Assembly: GCF_003129465.1 (NCBI RefSeq)
Contig: NZ_QFFF01000001.1
Coordinates: 2,279,501-2,343,500, forward strand
Direction: 5' to 3'
Length of the DNA: 64,000 nt
Source of the DNA: Sphingosinicella humi
GTDB lineage: Bacteria > Pseudomonadota > Alphaproteobacteria > Sphingomonadales > Sphingomonadaceae
In this document: one piece after another, positions 35,634 through 44,417 of the stretch
How positions within the stretch are numbered: position 1 is the stretch's first letter
Layout: each line of letters opens with the position of its first letter
Notes under the pieces: generated by a model
The model's input: the letters and a program-made list of their open reading frames with translations, nothing else
Database searches by the model: none
What the model was told of the DNA's origin: nothing
Translations under genes and position numbers: made by a program

Positions 35634-36626
35634 GTGGGCAAGCGCATTTTGATGGCCGGCGGCGCCGGATTTCTAGGCTCTCACCTGGTTGACAGGTTGC
35701 TGAGGCGAAACGAACTTGAACTCCTCGTCGTCGTCGACGACTTCTGGACCGGCACTCGCGAAAATCTGAAGCACATCGACGACAGGCGCATGCACGTCGT
35801 GGACTGTTCGGTGCAGGAATTCGCAACCCACGAAACGTTCGACGAAATCATCCACTTCGCATCGCCGGCATCCCCGCCATGGTATATGAGCGATCCCGCC
35901 CGGACCATAAAGGCGAACGTCGGGGGCGCGCTCAACCTGATCAACCTGATCAGAAAGGGGGGGCGCATCAGCTTTGCTTCCACGTCGGAAGTCTATGGCG
36001 ACCCGATGATCACGCCGCAGCCGGAAAGCTATCGCGGCGTCGTCGACTGCACCGGGCCGCGCTCATCCTACGACGAGAGCAAGAGATGCACCGAATCCCT
36101 GTTGTTCGAGATGCGCAGGACGAGAGATTTGGACGTGCGCATCGTGCGACTGTTCAACGTCTACGGCCCGCGCACGAGAATCGACGACGGGCGCGCCGTC
36201 TCCAACTTCATCGGCCAGGCGCTCAGCGACGGAATACTGACCGTCTATGGCGACGGACGGCAAACCCGAAGTTGGGGCTATGTCGACGACATCATCGATG
36301 CGCTGGAGCGATATTTCTGGCTCGATGAGACGTCCTACTGCGGGCCGCTGAATATCGGCAATGACCGTGAGATCGCGGTCATCGACGTCGCCCACTTCAT
36401 CGCTTCCCTGGTGCCGGGGAGCCAGATCAAGTTTCTCCCACCTGTGCCTCAGGACCCGACCAATCGACGTCCGGACCTCACGCTCGCCCGCCAGGTCCTG
36501 CCCGGCTGGGCCGCCAAGGTCGAATATGAGGAGGGCGTCCGGCGGACCTTCGATTGGTTCAAATCGAAGATGACGTTGATGGAGCGCATCCCGGAGCCGC
36601 CGCCTCCGCTGCTCCTGCAGGAGTGA
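35634..36626 (+). CDS. UDP-glucuronate decarboxylase-like SDR (UXS family)
   Basis: About 330 residues from the GTG at 35634, which has GGAAGG seven bases upstream; a GTG at 35595 is possible. The NAD motif is MAGGAGFLGSHLVDRLLRR. The UXS mark HFASPASPPWYMSDP is followed by a substrate loop, the catalytic Ser is in STSEVYGDP, and the YxxxK motif is SSYDESKR. Such enzymes turn UDP-glucuronate to UDP-xylose; other extended SDRs that make modified nucleotide sugars cannot be excluded. It likely supplies a donor to one of the surrounding glycosyltransferases. It is divergent from the Wzm gene and ends two bases before the convergent GT2. Confidence 0.87.
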   Translation: MGKRILMAGGAGFLGSHLVDRLLRRNELELLVVVDDFWTGTRENLKHIDDRRMHVVDCSVQEFATHETFDEIIHFASPASPPWYMSDPARTIKANVGGALNLINLIRKGGRISFASTSEVYGDPMITPQPESYRGVVDCTGPRSSYDESKRCTESLLFEMRRTRDLDVRIVRLFNVYGPRTRIDDGRAVSNFIGQALSDGILTVYGDGRQTRSWGYVDDIIDALERYFWLDETSYCGPLNIGNDREIAVIDVAHFIASLVPGSQIKFLPPVPQDPTNRRPDLTLARQVLPGWAAKVEYEEGVRRTFDWFKSKMTLMERIPEPPPPLLLQE

Positions 36627-36628
36627 CG

Positions 36629-37702
36629 TCACACCCGGTGCGGGTCCATTCTGCGGCGCGCGTCGTCCAGCTCCTTCAGGCCGTTCAATCGGGCCAGGCG
36701 TCTCCTCGGGCGCCACAAGCCTTCGCATTCCATGGGATCGAGTTCGTCGAAACGCCGGCCCACCTCGGCGCGGCCGGACCCGCCGGCGCCGCGCCCTGCC
36801 GCCCGAATCTGGCGCAGGGCGGCCGGAACTTGACCGAAGGCCTGGCAGATCGTTGCGAGACCAGAATGACGCCAGGCCTCGCCGAGCGACCCGAGCGCCT
36901 CCGCCACATGCCCGCGTCGGAGCCGATTGCGGGCGAGATCCACGAACAGGGCAGCGGTTTTCTCGCACGCCAGTCGGCGGGCGTCACTATCCAGATCAGG
37001 CATGAGGATTTGATACATCTGGATATGCGATCGGATCATGCGGGCGACGCTGCTCGACATGGAGCTGTTGCTTCGTCGATAGCCGACGAGGAACCCTGGC
37101 GCGCAGCCAAACCGATGACGGCGAGCGATCTGCAGCTGCAGCAGATAATCCTCGCAGCCCTGATTGCCCGCGTCGCGGAGACGGCGATCGTAGCGGCACT
37201 CGCGCGCAATGTGGGTGCGAATGAGAGGGCTGCTCCCGTTCGAGATGAAATTCCAGTCCAGATGGCGGTGCAGCACCCAGCCTTCGATGACCGGGGAAGG
37301 GGAAGGCGCAACGACGACGTCATCCTCGTCAATTCGGCGATACCAGCTGTAGACGAGGCCGACATCGTCGCCCGCATTCGCGAAACAGCGGATCTGCCTC
37401 TCGAGCTTTTCCGGATGCCAGATGTCGTCGGCATCGAGTGGCGCGACGAAGTCTCCCTGTGCGGCCAGCACGCCGGCGTTCCGGGCGACAGCAACCCCGC
37501 CATTGGCCTGACTGATCACTCGAATCCGGTCATCTTCGCGAGCGGCCGCACGGGCGAGGTCGAGGCTCCCGTCGGTCGATCCATCGTCGACGATGATGAT
37601 CTCGATCCGTGAGTAACTTTGTCGGCGCGCCGAGGCCAACGTCTTGTGAAGGCCGGGGCCAGCGTTGAAAACGGGGATGATCACCGAGATCAATGGAGAC
37701 AT
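36629..37702 (-). CDS. Glycosyltransferase family 2
   Basis: 357 residues: a GT-A domain with LISVIIPVFNAGPGLHKTLA, VDDGSTDGSLDLAR, the metal motif PLDADDIWHPEKLERQ and NQGCEDYLLQLQIARR. The C-terminal ~120 residues are helical with Arg-rich stretches. The gene is convergent with the UXS-like gene and divergent from the GT4 at 37791. It is probably a single-gene unit of the same polysaccharide locus. Confidence 0.87.
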   Translation of the reverse strand: MSPLISVIIPVFNAGPGLHKTLASARRQSYSRIEIIIVDDGSTDGSLDLARAAAREDDRIRVISQANGGVAVARNAGVLAAQGDFVAPLDADDIWHPEKLERQIRCFANAGDDVGLVYSWYRRIDEDDVVVAPSPSPVIEGWVLHRHLDWNFISNGSSPLIRTHIARECRYDRRLRDAGNQGCEDYLLQLQIARRHRFGCAPGFLVGYRRSNSSMSSSVARMIRSHIQMYQILMPDLDSDARRLACEKTAALFVDLARNRLRRGHVAEALGSLGEAWRHSGLATICQAFGQVPAALRQIRAAGRGAGGSGRAEVGRRFDELDPMECEGLWRPRRRLARLNGLKELDDARRRMDPHRV

Positions 37703-37790
37703 ATCAGACGCCGCCTGCTACTCTGGGCCACACTAAGGCGGCGGTAGCGATGGGAAAAACTCCATCCCGCCAATCGGATGGGGCTCGCGC

Positions 37791-38945
37791 GTGAAGTCGA
37801 TCCGAGTAGCATATGTCGCCGTCAATTCGCCTTATAGGCTGTCGTCTTGGAGCGGCATACCTCACTTCGCGCTGAAGGAGTTGAGTCGGCGCTTCAGTGA
37901 CTTGCACGTCATAGACACGCCCTGGCTGGATGCTCGACTGGACCGCCTCTCGGCGGCGATCCGGATCGGAATCATGCCGATGCGCGAACCGCTTGTCACG
38001 CGACTGTTTGAACGGATCCTCAACTCCAGGCTTGCCGCCATCAAGCCCGACATCCTCGTGTCGATCGGGGCGGCACACAAGGTCTCCAGGATCAGCCCGA
38101 ACTTGCCCCTGATTCACGTCTCCGACGGCATGTTCTCCACCGTTATCGGCTATTATCCGAGATATTTGGGGCTGAGTTCCAGGAGCCGCGAGATCGGCCG
38201 GGATGTGCAGGCGGATGTCGTCCGGAGGGCTTCGGCGATTGCCGTTGCGTCGGACTGGGCGGCGCATTGCGCGAGCGAAGAATACCCATGTGCGGCCTCG
38301 AAGATTCACGTCGTGCCGCTCGGTGCCAACCTGGAGACGCCGCCTGCCGCCGCGCCTCCTCGCACGGTCGGCGGCCCCTTAAAGCTGCTGTTTGTCGGGT
38401 ACGACTGGAAGCGCAAGGGCGGAGACGTCGTCTTGTCGGTGTTCAAACGGCTACGCGCCCATCTGAAAGACGCGGAGTTGCATATTGTCGGATGCAGTCC
38501 GCGGGAGGCTCGCGGAGTCGCCGGGGTTGTGCAGCATGGTCAGTTGCGAAAGGATGTGCCGGAGCAGCAGCGAAAGCTTGTGCAGCTGTTCACCCAGGCG
38601 AACTTTCTCTTCGTCCCGAGCCGATACGAGACATACGGTCTCGTATTCTGTGAAGCCTCTGCCTTCGGCCTGCCTTCCATCACCGTCAGGACGGGGGGGA
38701 TTCCGACCATAATAAAGGACGGGGTGAACGGGCTGCTGTTTTCACCCGAGGCGTCGGTCGAGACCTACGTGGAGCGCATCCTTCGATGCTGGCGTGATGC
38801 GGACGGCTATGATCGACTCCAACGTGCCGCCCGCTCGGAATATGAAACCCGGCTCAACTGGAGGTCGTGGGGCGCATCGATCCAGGGTCTCATCGATCAA
38901 GCCGTCGAGGCCCCCCCCAGCGCCGGCGAGCGCGTCAAACCGTAG
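37791..38945 (+). CDS. Glycosyltransferase family 4
   Basis: 384 residues from a GTG. GT-B: the N-terminal half has SWSGIPHFALKELSRRFSDL. The C-terminal domain has LLFVGYDWKRKGGDVVLSVF and the E-x7-E motif region SRYETYGLVFCEASAFGLPS. Retaining enzyme; the donor is unknown. It is followed after 41 bp by a strong hairpin that probably ends transcription. Confidence 0.88.
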   Translation: MKSIRVAYVAVNSPYRLSSWSGIPHFALKELSRRFSDLHVIDTPWLDARLDRLSAAIRIGIMPMREPLVTRLFERILNSRLAAIKPDILVSIGAAHKVSRISPNLPLIHVSDGMFSTVIGYYPRYLGLSSRSREIGRDVQADVVRRASAIAVASDWAAHCASEEYPCAASKIHVVPLGANLETPPAAAPPRTVGGPLKLLFVGYDWKRKGGDVVLSVFKRLRAHLKDAELHIVGCSPREARGVAGVVQHGQLRKDVPEQQRKLVQLFTQANFLFVPSRYETYGLVFCEASAFGLPSITVRTGGIPTIIKDGVNGLLFSPEASVETYVERILRCWRDADGYDRLQRAARSEYETRLNWRSWGASIQGLIDQAVEAPPSAGERVKP

Positions 38946-38986
38946 TCGCTGAAGGCTCTGAAAGGCGCGTCGGCCCTATAACGAAC

Positions 38987-39020
38987 CGTGCCGGCGGGGC
39001 GCATTGGACCCGCCGGCACG
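38987..39020. terminator. Bidirectional hairpin terminator
   Basis: A perfect 12-bp inverted repeat (CGTGCCGGCGGG at 38987-38998 and CCCGCCGGCACG at 39009-39020) with a 10-base loop lies between the convergent ends of the GT4 gene and the duplicated beta-helix gene. No long U-tract follows on either strand, so efficiency is uncertain, but position and stem strength fit a terminator for both. Confidence 0.65.
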
Positions 39021-39050
39021 ATAGTTTGCACGAGGATGACTCCTAGTCGC

Positions 39051-41960
39051 TTAGACTAGGTGTGCATCATAGCCGAGCTTCCCCGACCCGAGGATGGTCA
39101 CCGACAGGTCGCCATATTGCCAATCCAGAACCGGACCTGCATCCGGGAGGCTGTACTGAGCTCCCGAAGGCCACTCGGATGGCTGAGACCAAATCGATTC
39201 GAACGAGGATTTCGACTGCGAAGTGATCGATGACGATCCGTCGAACGAACTCGCGACATCGACAAGGCCTGCAGAAGACAGCCAGCCCGGGAGGTCACCG
39301 GATGAACTGAGGGACCCGAAATCGATGCCGAAATCCGCATCCGCGTCCGCCTCGTCAGCGACCAGCTTGCCTTCCCGCTCCGCTATTTTCTTGTCATGGC
39401 CCTTACGCTTACCCGGCTTGGCCGGCTCCGGCGGGCTGACCGGCTCCGGCTCTGGTTCCGGCGACGGAACTGGAGTGGCATCGATTTCCGGCTCGGGCGA
39501 AGGCGTTGGGGCGGGATCGGGCTCCGGTTCCGGCGTCGATACCAGATCCGATCCCAAGGCCAGGGCAGAGTCCGAAGCATATCCGAAGAGGGAGGCGTGC
39601 AAACCCATAGCGTCGGAGTAGGACACGTCCGAGCCGACCAGATGGCCCGAGAAGTTTCCGGCGGACGAGTCGAAGCTCTGGATCACCCGGTTACCATAGG
39701 CATCATAGGTGACGGTGTCGGAAGCCGCGCCGCTGACCAGGTTGTCGGTGAAGGTCAAACCTGAGTCGTTGCCGACTACGATCATCTTCGGACCGCTCTT
39801 GGTATCGCCGCTCGACTGGATGAGGACGTTGGAGTCGATATTGCCCTCCTTCACATTCTCGAGCCTGATCCCCTGGTGGTTGCCATTGTGGATGAGGTTG
39901 TCCGAGATATCGACGCCGGTGAAGCCGCGGCCGTTATTGTTGTCGTCCAGATAGATGCCGAGAATGGCGGTGCCGTCGCCTTGAGCGAAGACGTTGCCCT
40001 TGATGGCGATGCCGTCACTCGGGCCCGTCTGGGCCGAGGTGGTCCAGAAATGGACGAAGTCGCCATGGTCGCCGCGTCCGCCATACTGCCACGGATTGAA
40101 GTCGTGGAAGTGATTGTCCTCGACGAGGACGTTGCTGACATTGCCTCCGTTCAACGGAATCGAGCGAAGATCGTGGATCTCGTTGCCGCGGACGACGATG
40201 CCGTCGGCCTGGCTGAGCACGACGCCCTTGTGGAAGGTCTCGATCTGGTTGCCCTCGATCGTGATGTCGCTCGACTTGGAGATGGTCACCGCGCGCCCGG
40301 CGGGGAGGCCGATGACGTTCCCAGTGGCGTCCAGACCACCAGCTTCCGTGCTCTGGGGAACACCGTTGACGGCCGGACCACCCTTGAGCTCGGAGTTCGT
40401 CAGCGAGATGCCGGAGGAACTGGTGATCTTGACGGCCGAGTTCCACGACATGGTGTCGCTGTCGGGCTTAAAGTCGACGCGAATGTTGTCGAAGGCGAGG
40501 CCGTGGACCGAAGTGAGGCTGAGCGTGTGGAAGACCGCCGGATTGTTGGGATCGGCGGACGTCACGGTGACGCCGGAGCTGAAGTTCAGACTCTTGAGCG
40601 AGACGTCGCCATAAGACCCGGAAGCGAGCGCGATAGTATCACCGGACTGCGCCTTGCGAAGGGCATCGGTGAGTTGAGCGGAAGTTGAGACTTTAAACGT
40701 CGCATCGACCTCTGGCGCCGGCGTCGGCACGGGATCCGGCTCCGGCGAAGGGGCTGGGGCGGGATCGGGCTCCGGCTCCGGCGTCGGCACCGGATCGGGC
40801 TCCGGGTTCGGGGCCGGAGCCGTGTCCGAAGCATATCCGAAGAGGGAGGCGTGCAAACCCATAGCGTCGGAGTAGGACACGTCCGAGCCGACCAGATGGC
40901 CCGAGAAGTTTCCGGCGGACGAGTCGAAGCTCTGGATCACCCGGTTACCATAGGCATCATAGGTGACGGTGTCGGAAGCCGCGCCGCTGACCAGGTTGTC
41001 GGTGAAGGTCAAACCTGAGTCGTTGCCGACTACGATCATCTTCGGACCGCTCTTGGTATCGCCGCTCGACTGGATGAGGACGTTGGAGTCGATATTGCCC
41101 TCCTTCACATTCTCGAGCCTGATCCCCTGGTGGTTGCCATTGTGGATGAGGTTGTCCGAGATATCGACGCCGGTGAAGCCGCGGCCGTTATTGTTGTCGT
41201 CCAGATAGATGCCGAGAATGGCGGTGCCGTCGCCTTGAGCGAAGACGTTGCCCTTGATGGCGATGCCGTCACTCGGGCCCGTCTGGGCCGAGGTGGTCCA
41301 GAAATGGACGAAGTCGCCGTGGTCGCCGCGTCCGCCATACTGCCACGGATTGAAGTCGTGGAAGTGATTGTCCTCGACGAGGACGTTGCTGACATTGCCT
41401 CCGTTCAACGGAATCGAGCGAAGATCGTGGATCTCGTTGCCGCGGACGACGATGCCGTCGGCCTGGCTGAGCACGACGCCCTTGTGGAAGGTCTCGATCT
41501 GGTTGCCCTCGATCGTGATGTCGCTCGACTTGGAGATGGTCACCGCGCGCCCGGCGGGGAGGCCGATGACGTTCCCAGTGGCGTCCAGACCACCAGCTTC
41601 CGTGCTCTGGGGAACACCGTTGACGGCCGGACCACCCTTGAGCTCGGAGTTCGTCAGCGAGATGCCGGAGGAACTGGTGATCTTGACGGCCGAGTTCCAC
41701 GACATGGTGTCGCTGTCGGGCTTAAAGTCGACGCGAATGTTGTCGAAGGCGAGGCCGTGGACCGAAGTGAGGCTGAGCGTGTGGAAGACCGCCGGATTGT
41801 TGGGATCGGCGGACGTCACGGTCACGCCGGAGCTGAAGTTCAGGCTCTTGAGCGAGACGTCGCCATAAGACCCGGAAGCGAGCGCGATAGTATCACCGGA
41901 CTGCGCCTTGCGAAGGGCATCGGTGAGTTGAGCGGAAGTTGAGACTTTAAACGTACTCAT
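39051..41960 (-). CDS. Duplicated right-handed beta-helix protein, candidate type I secreted polysaccharide-active enzyme
   Basis: About 969 residues from the ATG at 41960; a TTG at 41978 is possible. Two near-identical modules of about 377 residues begin (S/A)TFKVSTSAQLTDALRKA and are followed by Pro/Glu/Asp linkers of the PEPDPVPTP type. Each module starts like the alginate lyase/chondroitinase B group (AQLTDALRKAQSGDTIALAS) and continues with parallel-beta-helix coils (ISLTNSELKGGP, ITIEGNQIETFHKG, VLVEDNHFHDFNP, VDISDNLIHNGNH). The last ~150 residues are Ser/Asp/Gly-rich and end YDAHLV. There is no Sec signal and no RTX nonapeptide, so a C-terminal type I signal is plausible. A lyase or epimerase acting on the cell's own polysaccharide is inference. 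Confidence 0.8.
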   Translation of the reverse strand: MSTFKVSTSAQLTDALRKAQSGDTIALASGSYGDVSLKSLNFSSGVTVTSADPNNPAVFHTLSLTSVHGLAFDNIRVDFKPDSDTMSWNSAVKITSSSGISLTNSELKGGPAVNGVPQSTEAGGLDATGNVIGLPAGRAVTISKSSDITIEGNQIETFHKGVVLSQADGIVVRGNEIHDLRSIPLNGGNVSNVLVEDNHFHDFNPWQYGGRGDHGDFVHFWTTSAQTGPSDGIAIKGNVFAQGDGTAILGIYLDDNNNGRGFTGVDISDNLIHNGNHQGIRLENVKEGNIDSNVLIQSSGDTKSGPKMIVVGNDSGLTFTDNLVSGAASDTVTYDAYGNRVIQSFDSSAGNFSGHLVGSDVSYSDAMGLHASLFGYASDTAPAPNPEPDPVPTPEPEPDPAPAPSPEPDPVPTPAPEVDATFKVSTSAQLTDALRKAQSGDTIALASGSYGDVSLKSLNFSSGVTVTSADPNNPAVFHTLSLTSVHGLAFDNIRVDFKPDSDTMSWNSAVKITSSSGISLTNSELKGGPAVNGVPQSTEAGGLDATGNVIGLPAGRAVTISKSSDITIEGNQIETFHKGVVLSQADGIVVRGNEIHDLRSIPLNGGNVSNVLVEDNHFHDFNPWQYGGRGDHGDFVHFWTTSAQTGPSDGIAIKGNVFAQGDGTAILGIYLDDNNNGRGFTGVDISDNLIHNGNHQGIRLENVKEGNIDSNVLIQSSGDTKSGPKMIVVGNDSGLTFTDNLVSGAASDTVTYDAYGNRVIQSFDSSAGNFSGHLVGSDVSYSDAMGLHASLFGYASDSALALGSDLVSTPEPEPDPAPTPSPEPEIDATPVPSPEPEPEPVSPPEPAKPGKRKGHDKKIAEREGKLVADEADADADFGIDFGSLSSSGDLPGWLSSAGLVDVASSFDGSSSITSQSKSSFESIWSQPSEWPSGAQYSLPDAGPVLDWQYGDLSVTILGSGKLGYDAHLV
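39571..40700 (-). repeat. Direct repeat unit (promoter-distal copy)
   Basis: This 1130-bp unit recurs at 40825-41954 with a constant offset of 1254 bp. I compared the two by eye across their whole length and found three differences: 40065/41319, 40569/41823 and 40590/41844. All three fall in third codon positions and are synonymous, so the encoded modules are identical. Units are separated by 124 bp that encode the Pro/Glu-rich linker. Confidence 0.95.
40825..41954 (-). repeat. Direct repeat unit (promoter-proximal copy)
   Basis: This is the copy nearest the start codon of the duplicated beta-helix gene. It matches 39571-40700 at 1127 of 1130 positions by direct comparison. Six bases beyond its right end the start codon ATG is reached, so the copy encodes the very N-terminus of the protein. 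The other end runs into the Pro/Glu-rich linker, where the two copies stop matching abruptly. Confidence 0.95.
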
Positions 41961-42318
41961 CGTCAGTAATCCAATCAAAGAGTGTTGGTCGACTAAGGAA
42001 AGTTACTTAAGTGTTATGAAAAAGGTCAGCCTGCGCAAAACCGCAGGTTCGCGATAGCTTGAGTAGCTGTCTCCTGATTCGCTCTTTTAAAGGTGCCGCC
42101 CCCGCGGCTGACGGACGGAGACCAATCATGTTCCTTTCGCGCAATCAAACGCGACGAAGAAGGATTGCGGCAGGGCGATATTTTTTATCGCCGGAAGGAG
42201 GTCGACTCCAGACTGGCGGATGTCGACTCACAATCATTTAACATCGATCAGTAGCTCGGCGGGTCCGCTCTTGCCCTTTTTGAGGAGGACTCGACGATCT
42301 ATCCGCAATTAAGGCTGT
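41961..42318. other. Gene-free region between the two beta-helix genes
   Basis: About 358 bp, relatively A+T-rich, downstream of the 42319-44121 gene and upstream of the duplicated gene. No convincing open frame. A hairpin with arms GGCGATA (42174-42180) and TATCGCC (42186-42192) around a T5 loop could end the upstream transcript or sit in the leader of the duplicated gene. The promoter of the duplicated gene must lie here; I cannot assign its boxes. Confidence 0.4.
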
Positions 42319-44121
42319 TCACTCGCAAGCCAGCCGTGCGCCGATCCGTCCGCCTCGTCGATCATTCGCGACAGCGCCCGGGCGGTTGATGACATTGCAT
42401 ATGGCAGCAGGCGGCCGCCCGTTTCCAAGCGACGCGACCACAGCGCGCAGCGACTCCGCCTGCCAACCGCCGTCCACTTGCCGCTTTTGCTGATGACTCA
42501 ATCGCGTGAACGCGTTGCCATGCACCTCCCAGCCGCTGGAGGTCCCGCCGGTGGTGACCCAGCCGTCGATGATATTGGCCGAAATTTCCACGCCCACATC
42601 GTGCGATGACAGGCGCAACGCGTTGCGTCCGCCGAAGATGATATTTCGGCTCACCGTCAGGTTGCGGTTATTGCCCCAGCTCACGAGGACCCCGATCGCG
42701 CCGCTTGTGCCCGACAGGAAGTTGTTGGCGATCCGGATGTTTTCGCTCTTGCGAAGCGTTGCCGCCTGCTTCGCATTGGTTACGGTATTGAAAGCGAACT
42801 CGATGTTGCGGCTGTTCGAATAGGCGGAAAAGCCGTTTCCATGGACACCCCTGACATCCTCTATCACGTTCCCGGTGACGACCGCTCCGTCCGTCCCCAT
42901 CAGCATGATGCCGGTTCGGCCGATCTTCGACAAAGCGTTGTTAGTGACGCGAATATTTCCCGACCGCCCGGATATCCGTATTCCGGAGCCGAGGGATATG
43001 CCGTCAATCGCGTTGGCGTCGATCGCTACGTCCCGGGCGTTCATGAGGTCTATGACGCCCTGACCGAGCGGCATGACCATATTCGCGAAGCGATTCTTCT
43101 CTATCCTGATCCCTGAAGCCCCGAGATCCCGACTGCCAATGGCAATCCCGGATCTGACGCGGTGTCCGTCGTCGGCCATATTCTCGAAAGTCAGGTTGCG
43201 AATTACGATGTTGGAACTGCCGGACAGGTCGAAACCCTGGCGACCGGAAGCCGCCGAGATGCCGGTTGTTCCGCCGGGGAGCCATGCAACGGCCGTCCGG
43301 CGGTCGGGAAGGATCGCAAACTCCTTCGGCTGATCGATGAGATTGGGGTGGCCGCGCAAGGCTAGCCGCGAAGGCCGGTCGGTGTAGAACTGAAGCTTGG
43401 CCGGATCGAAGCGGGCGTGATTCCCCTCGAGCCGAGTGACGGGTCGGTAGACGACCCGGTTGGGTTTCACCCACAAGGCGAGCGTCGCGTTGCCGGCGCC
43501 GGATATGGCTTTGGCGGCCGCGTTCGGAAGTTCCGCGACACCCTCGCCCAGCCGGGTGCCGTCGGTCGTGAAGAAATTCTCCTCTTCGTCCCTGTAGAAG
43601 AAGTCGGCGGGATTGGGCCACTGTGCCGGGTAGAGCGGTCCCTGATTGGTGAAGAGGGCCGCGTTCTCGCCCAGAGGCTGACGGAATGTGATGCGGCTTA
43701 GCCGCTGCCACTGCGCGGCGTTTCCGCACTCGGAGCGGCTCCGGCAGCGCCGGACCTCCGCAGCAGGATCGCTCCCGTCCACCACGGCAGGCCTCCCCGC
43801 TTCTCCCGAAAAGACGATTGGCTCATCGGTCGTGCCATTTGCGCGCGGCGTGATGCTGCTCCGGTAGCGAACGCCGGCCGCGAAAATGACTTGGTCTCCG
43901 GGTCGGAGCGTCGTCTTTGCAGCCCTTCCCTGGGCGCGAGCGTCACCGGGCGCGTGCTTCCAGGCCGAGTCCCGGCTGCGACCGGAGTTGGCATCGTCTC
44001 CTTTGTCGTAATCGACGTAATAGGCCGGGGAAGAATTCCGACTGTTGAGGGCTGCAAGAAGCCCTGCTCCTGCGAAAAGGGCGAGTATCAGAGACGCGGC
44101 GAGGATGAAAAGCCGCCTCAC
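42319..44121 (-). CDS. Exported right-handed parallel beta-helix protein
   Basis: 600 residues. Residues 1-25 (MRRLFILAASLILALFAGAG) are a Sec signal or anchor. A YYVDYDKGDDANSGRSRDSAW segment follows, a common opening of secreted polysaccharide lyase-like beta-helix proteins. The C-terminal half has many coils (IVIRNLTFENMAD, IRIEKNRFANMV, IRVTNNALSKIGRTG, VVTGNVIEDVRG), the pattern of PbH1 repeats. No clear catalytic triad can be named. It probably works in the periplasm or at the surface, for instance cutting or epimerising the polysaccharide during assembly. It is not a copy of the neighbouring duplicated protein. Confidence 0.8.
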   Translation of the reverse strand: MRRLFILAASLILALFAGAGLLAALNSRNSSPAYYVDYDKGDDANSGRSRDSAWKHAPGDARAQGRAAKTTLRPGDQVIFAAGVRYRSSITPRANGTTDEPIVFSGEAGRPAVVDGSDPAAEVRRCRSRSECGNAAQWQRLSRITFRQPLGENAALFTNQGPLYPAQWPNPADFFYRDEEENFFTTDGTRLGEGVAELPNAAAKAISGAGNATLALWVKPNRVVYRPVTRLEGNHARFDPAKLQFYTDRPSRLALRGHPNLIDQPKEFAILPDRRTAVAWLPGGTTGISAASGRQGFDLSGSSNIVIRNLTFENMADDGHRVRSGIAIGSRDLGASGIRIEKNRFANMVMPLGQGVIDLMNARDVAIDANAIDGISLGSGIRISGRSGNIRVTNNALSKIGRTGIMLMGTDGAVVTGNVIEDVRGVHGNGFSAYSNSRNIEFAFNTVTNAKQAATLRKSENIRIANNFLSGTSGAIGVLVSWGNNRNLTVSRNIIFGGRNALRLSSHDVGVEISANIIDGWVTTGGTSSGWEVHGNAFTRLSHQQKRQVDGGWQAESLRAVVASLGNGRPPAAICNVINRPGAVANDRRGGRIGARLACE

Positions 44122-44417
44122 GGGTCACTCCTGTAGAAGTGGATCGGTCACTGGCCCTCTCATTTGAAATCGGCAGTAGACGATCGCGAGTCCGTACGGA
44201 CGCTACACGATAGATAACTCGGATGAGCCAGTCCTGACCAGCTTTGTCGGGAGCCGCAGCTGTGCCGTTGCCAGTGGGAAGACGTTGCTTGGTCCTTGGC
44301 CGGCTGCACGACATCAGTTAATTCAAGGAATAGGACGGTTGTGGCTGGCCCCTTTTTGCGTCGGACATCTTCGAGTCGGCTTCCGCTCAAGTCCCGCTGC
44401 CCGAAAGGCTGCCTGGT
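44122..44417. other. Divergent intergenic region
   Basis: About 296 bp between the beta-helix gene (leftward) and the asparagine-synthase-like gene (rightward). No gene is evident. Promoters for both directions are expected but no clear boxes or palindromes stand out. Confidence 0.35.

Noticed and set aside
39051-39400. RTX calcium-binding repeats in the C-terminus of the beta-helix protein
   Set aside because: No GGxGxDxxx nonapeptides are present. The stretch is Asp/Ser/Gly-rich but not periodic, so a type I signal is inferred only from context.
39571-41954. Possible CRISPR or satellite array because of near-identical repeats
   Set aside because: There are only two units, each 1130 bp, in frame within one protein, with no short repeat-spacer pattern.
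42059-42241. Small plus-strand frame between the beta-helix genes
   Set aside because: Weak start context and basic, Arg-rich, unconserved-looking sequence; the region fits a promoter/leader better.
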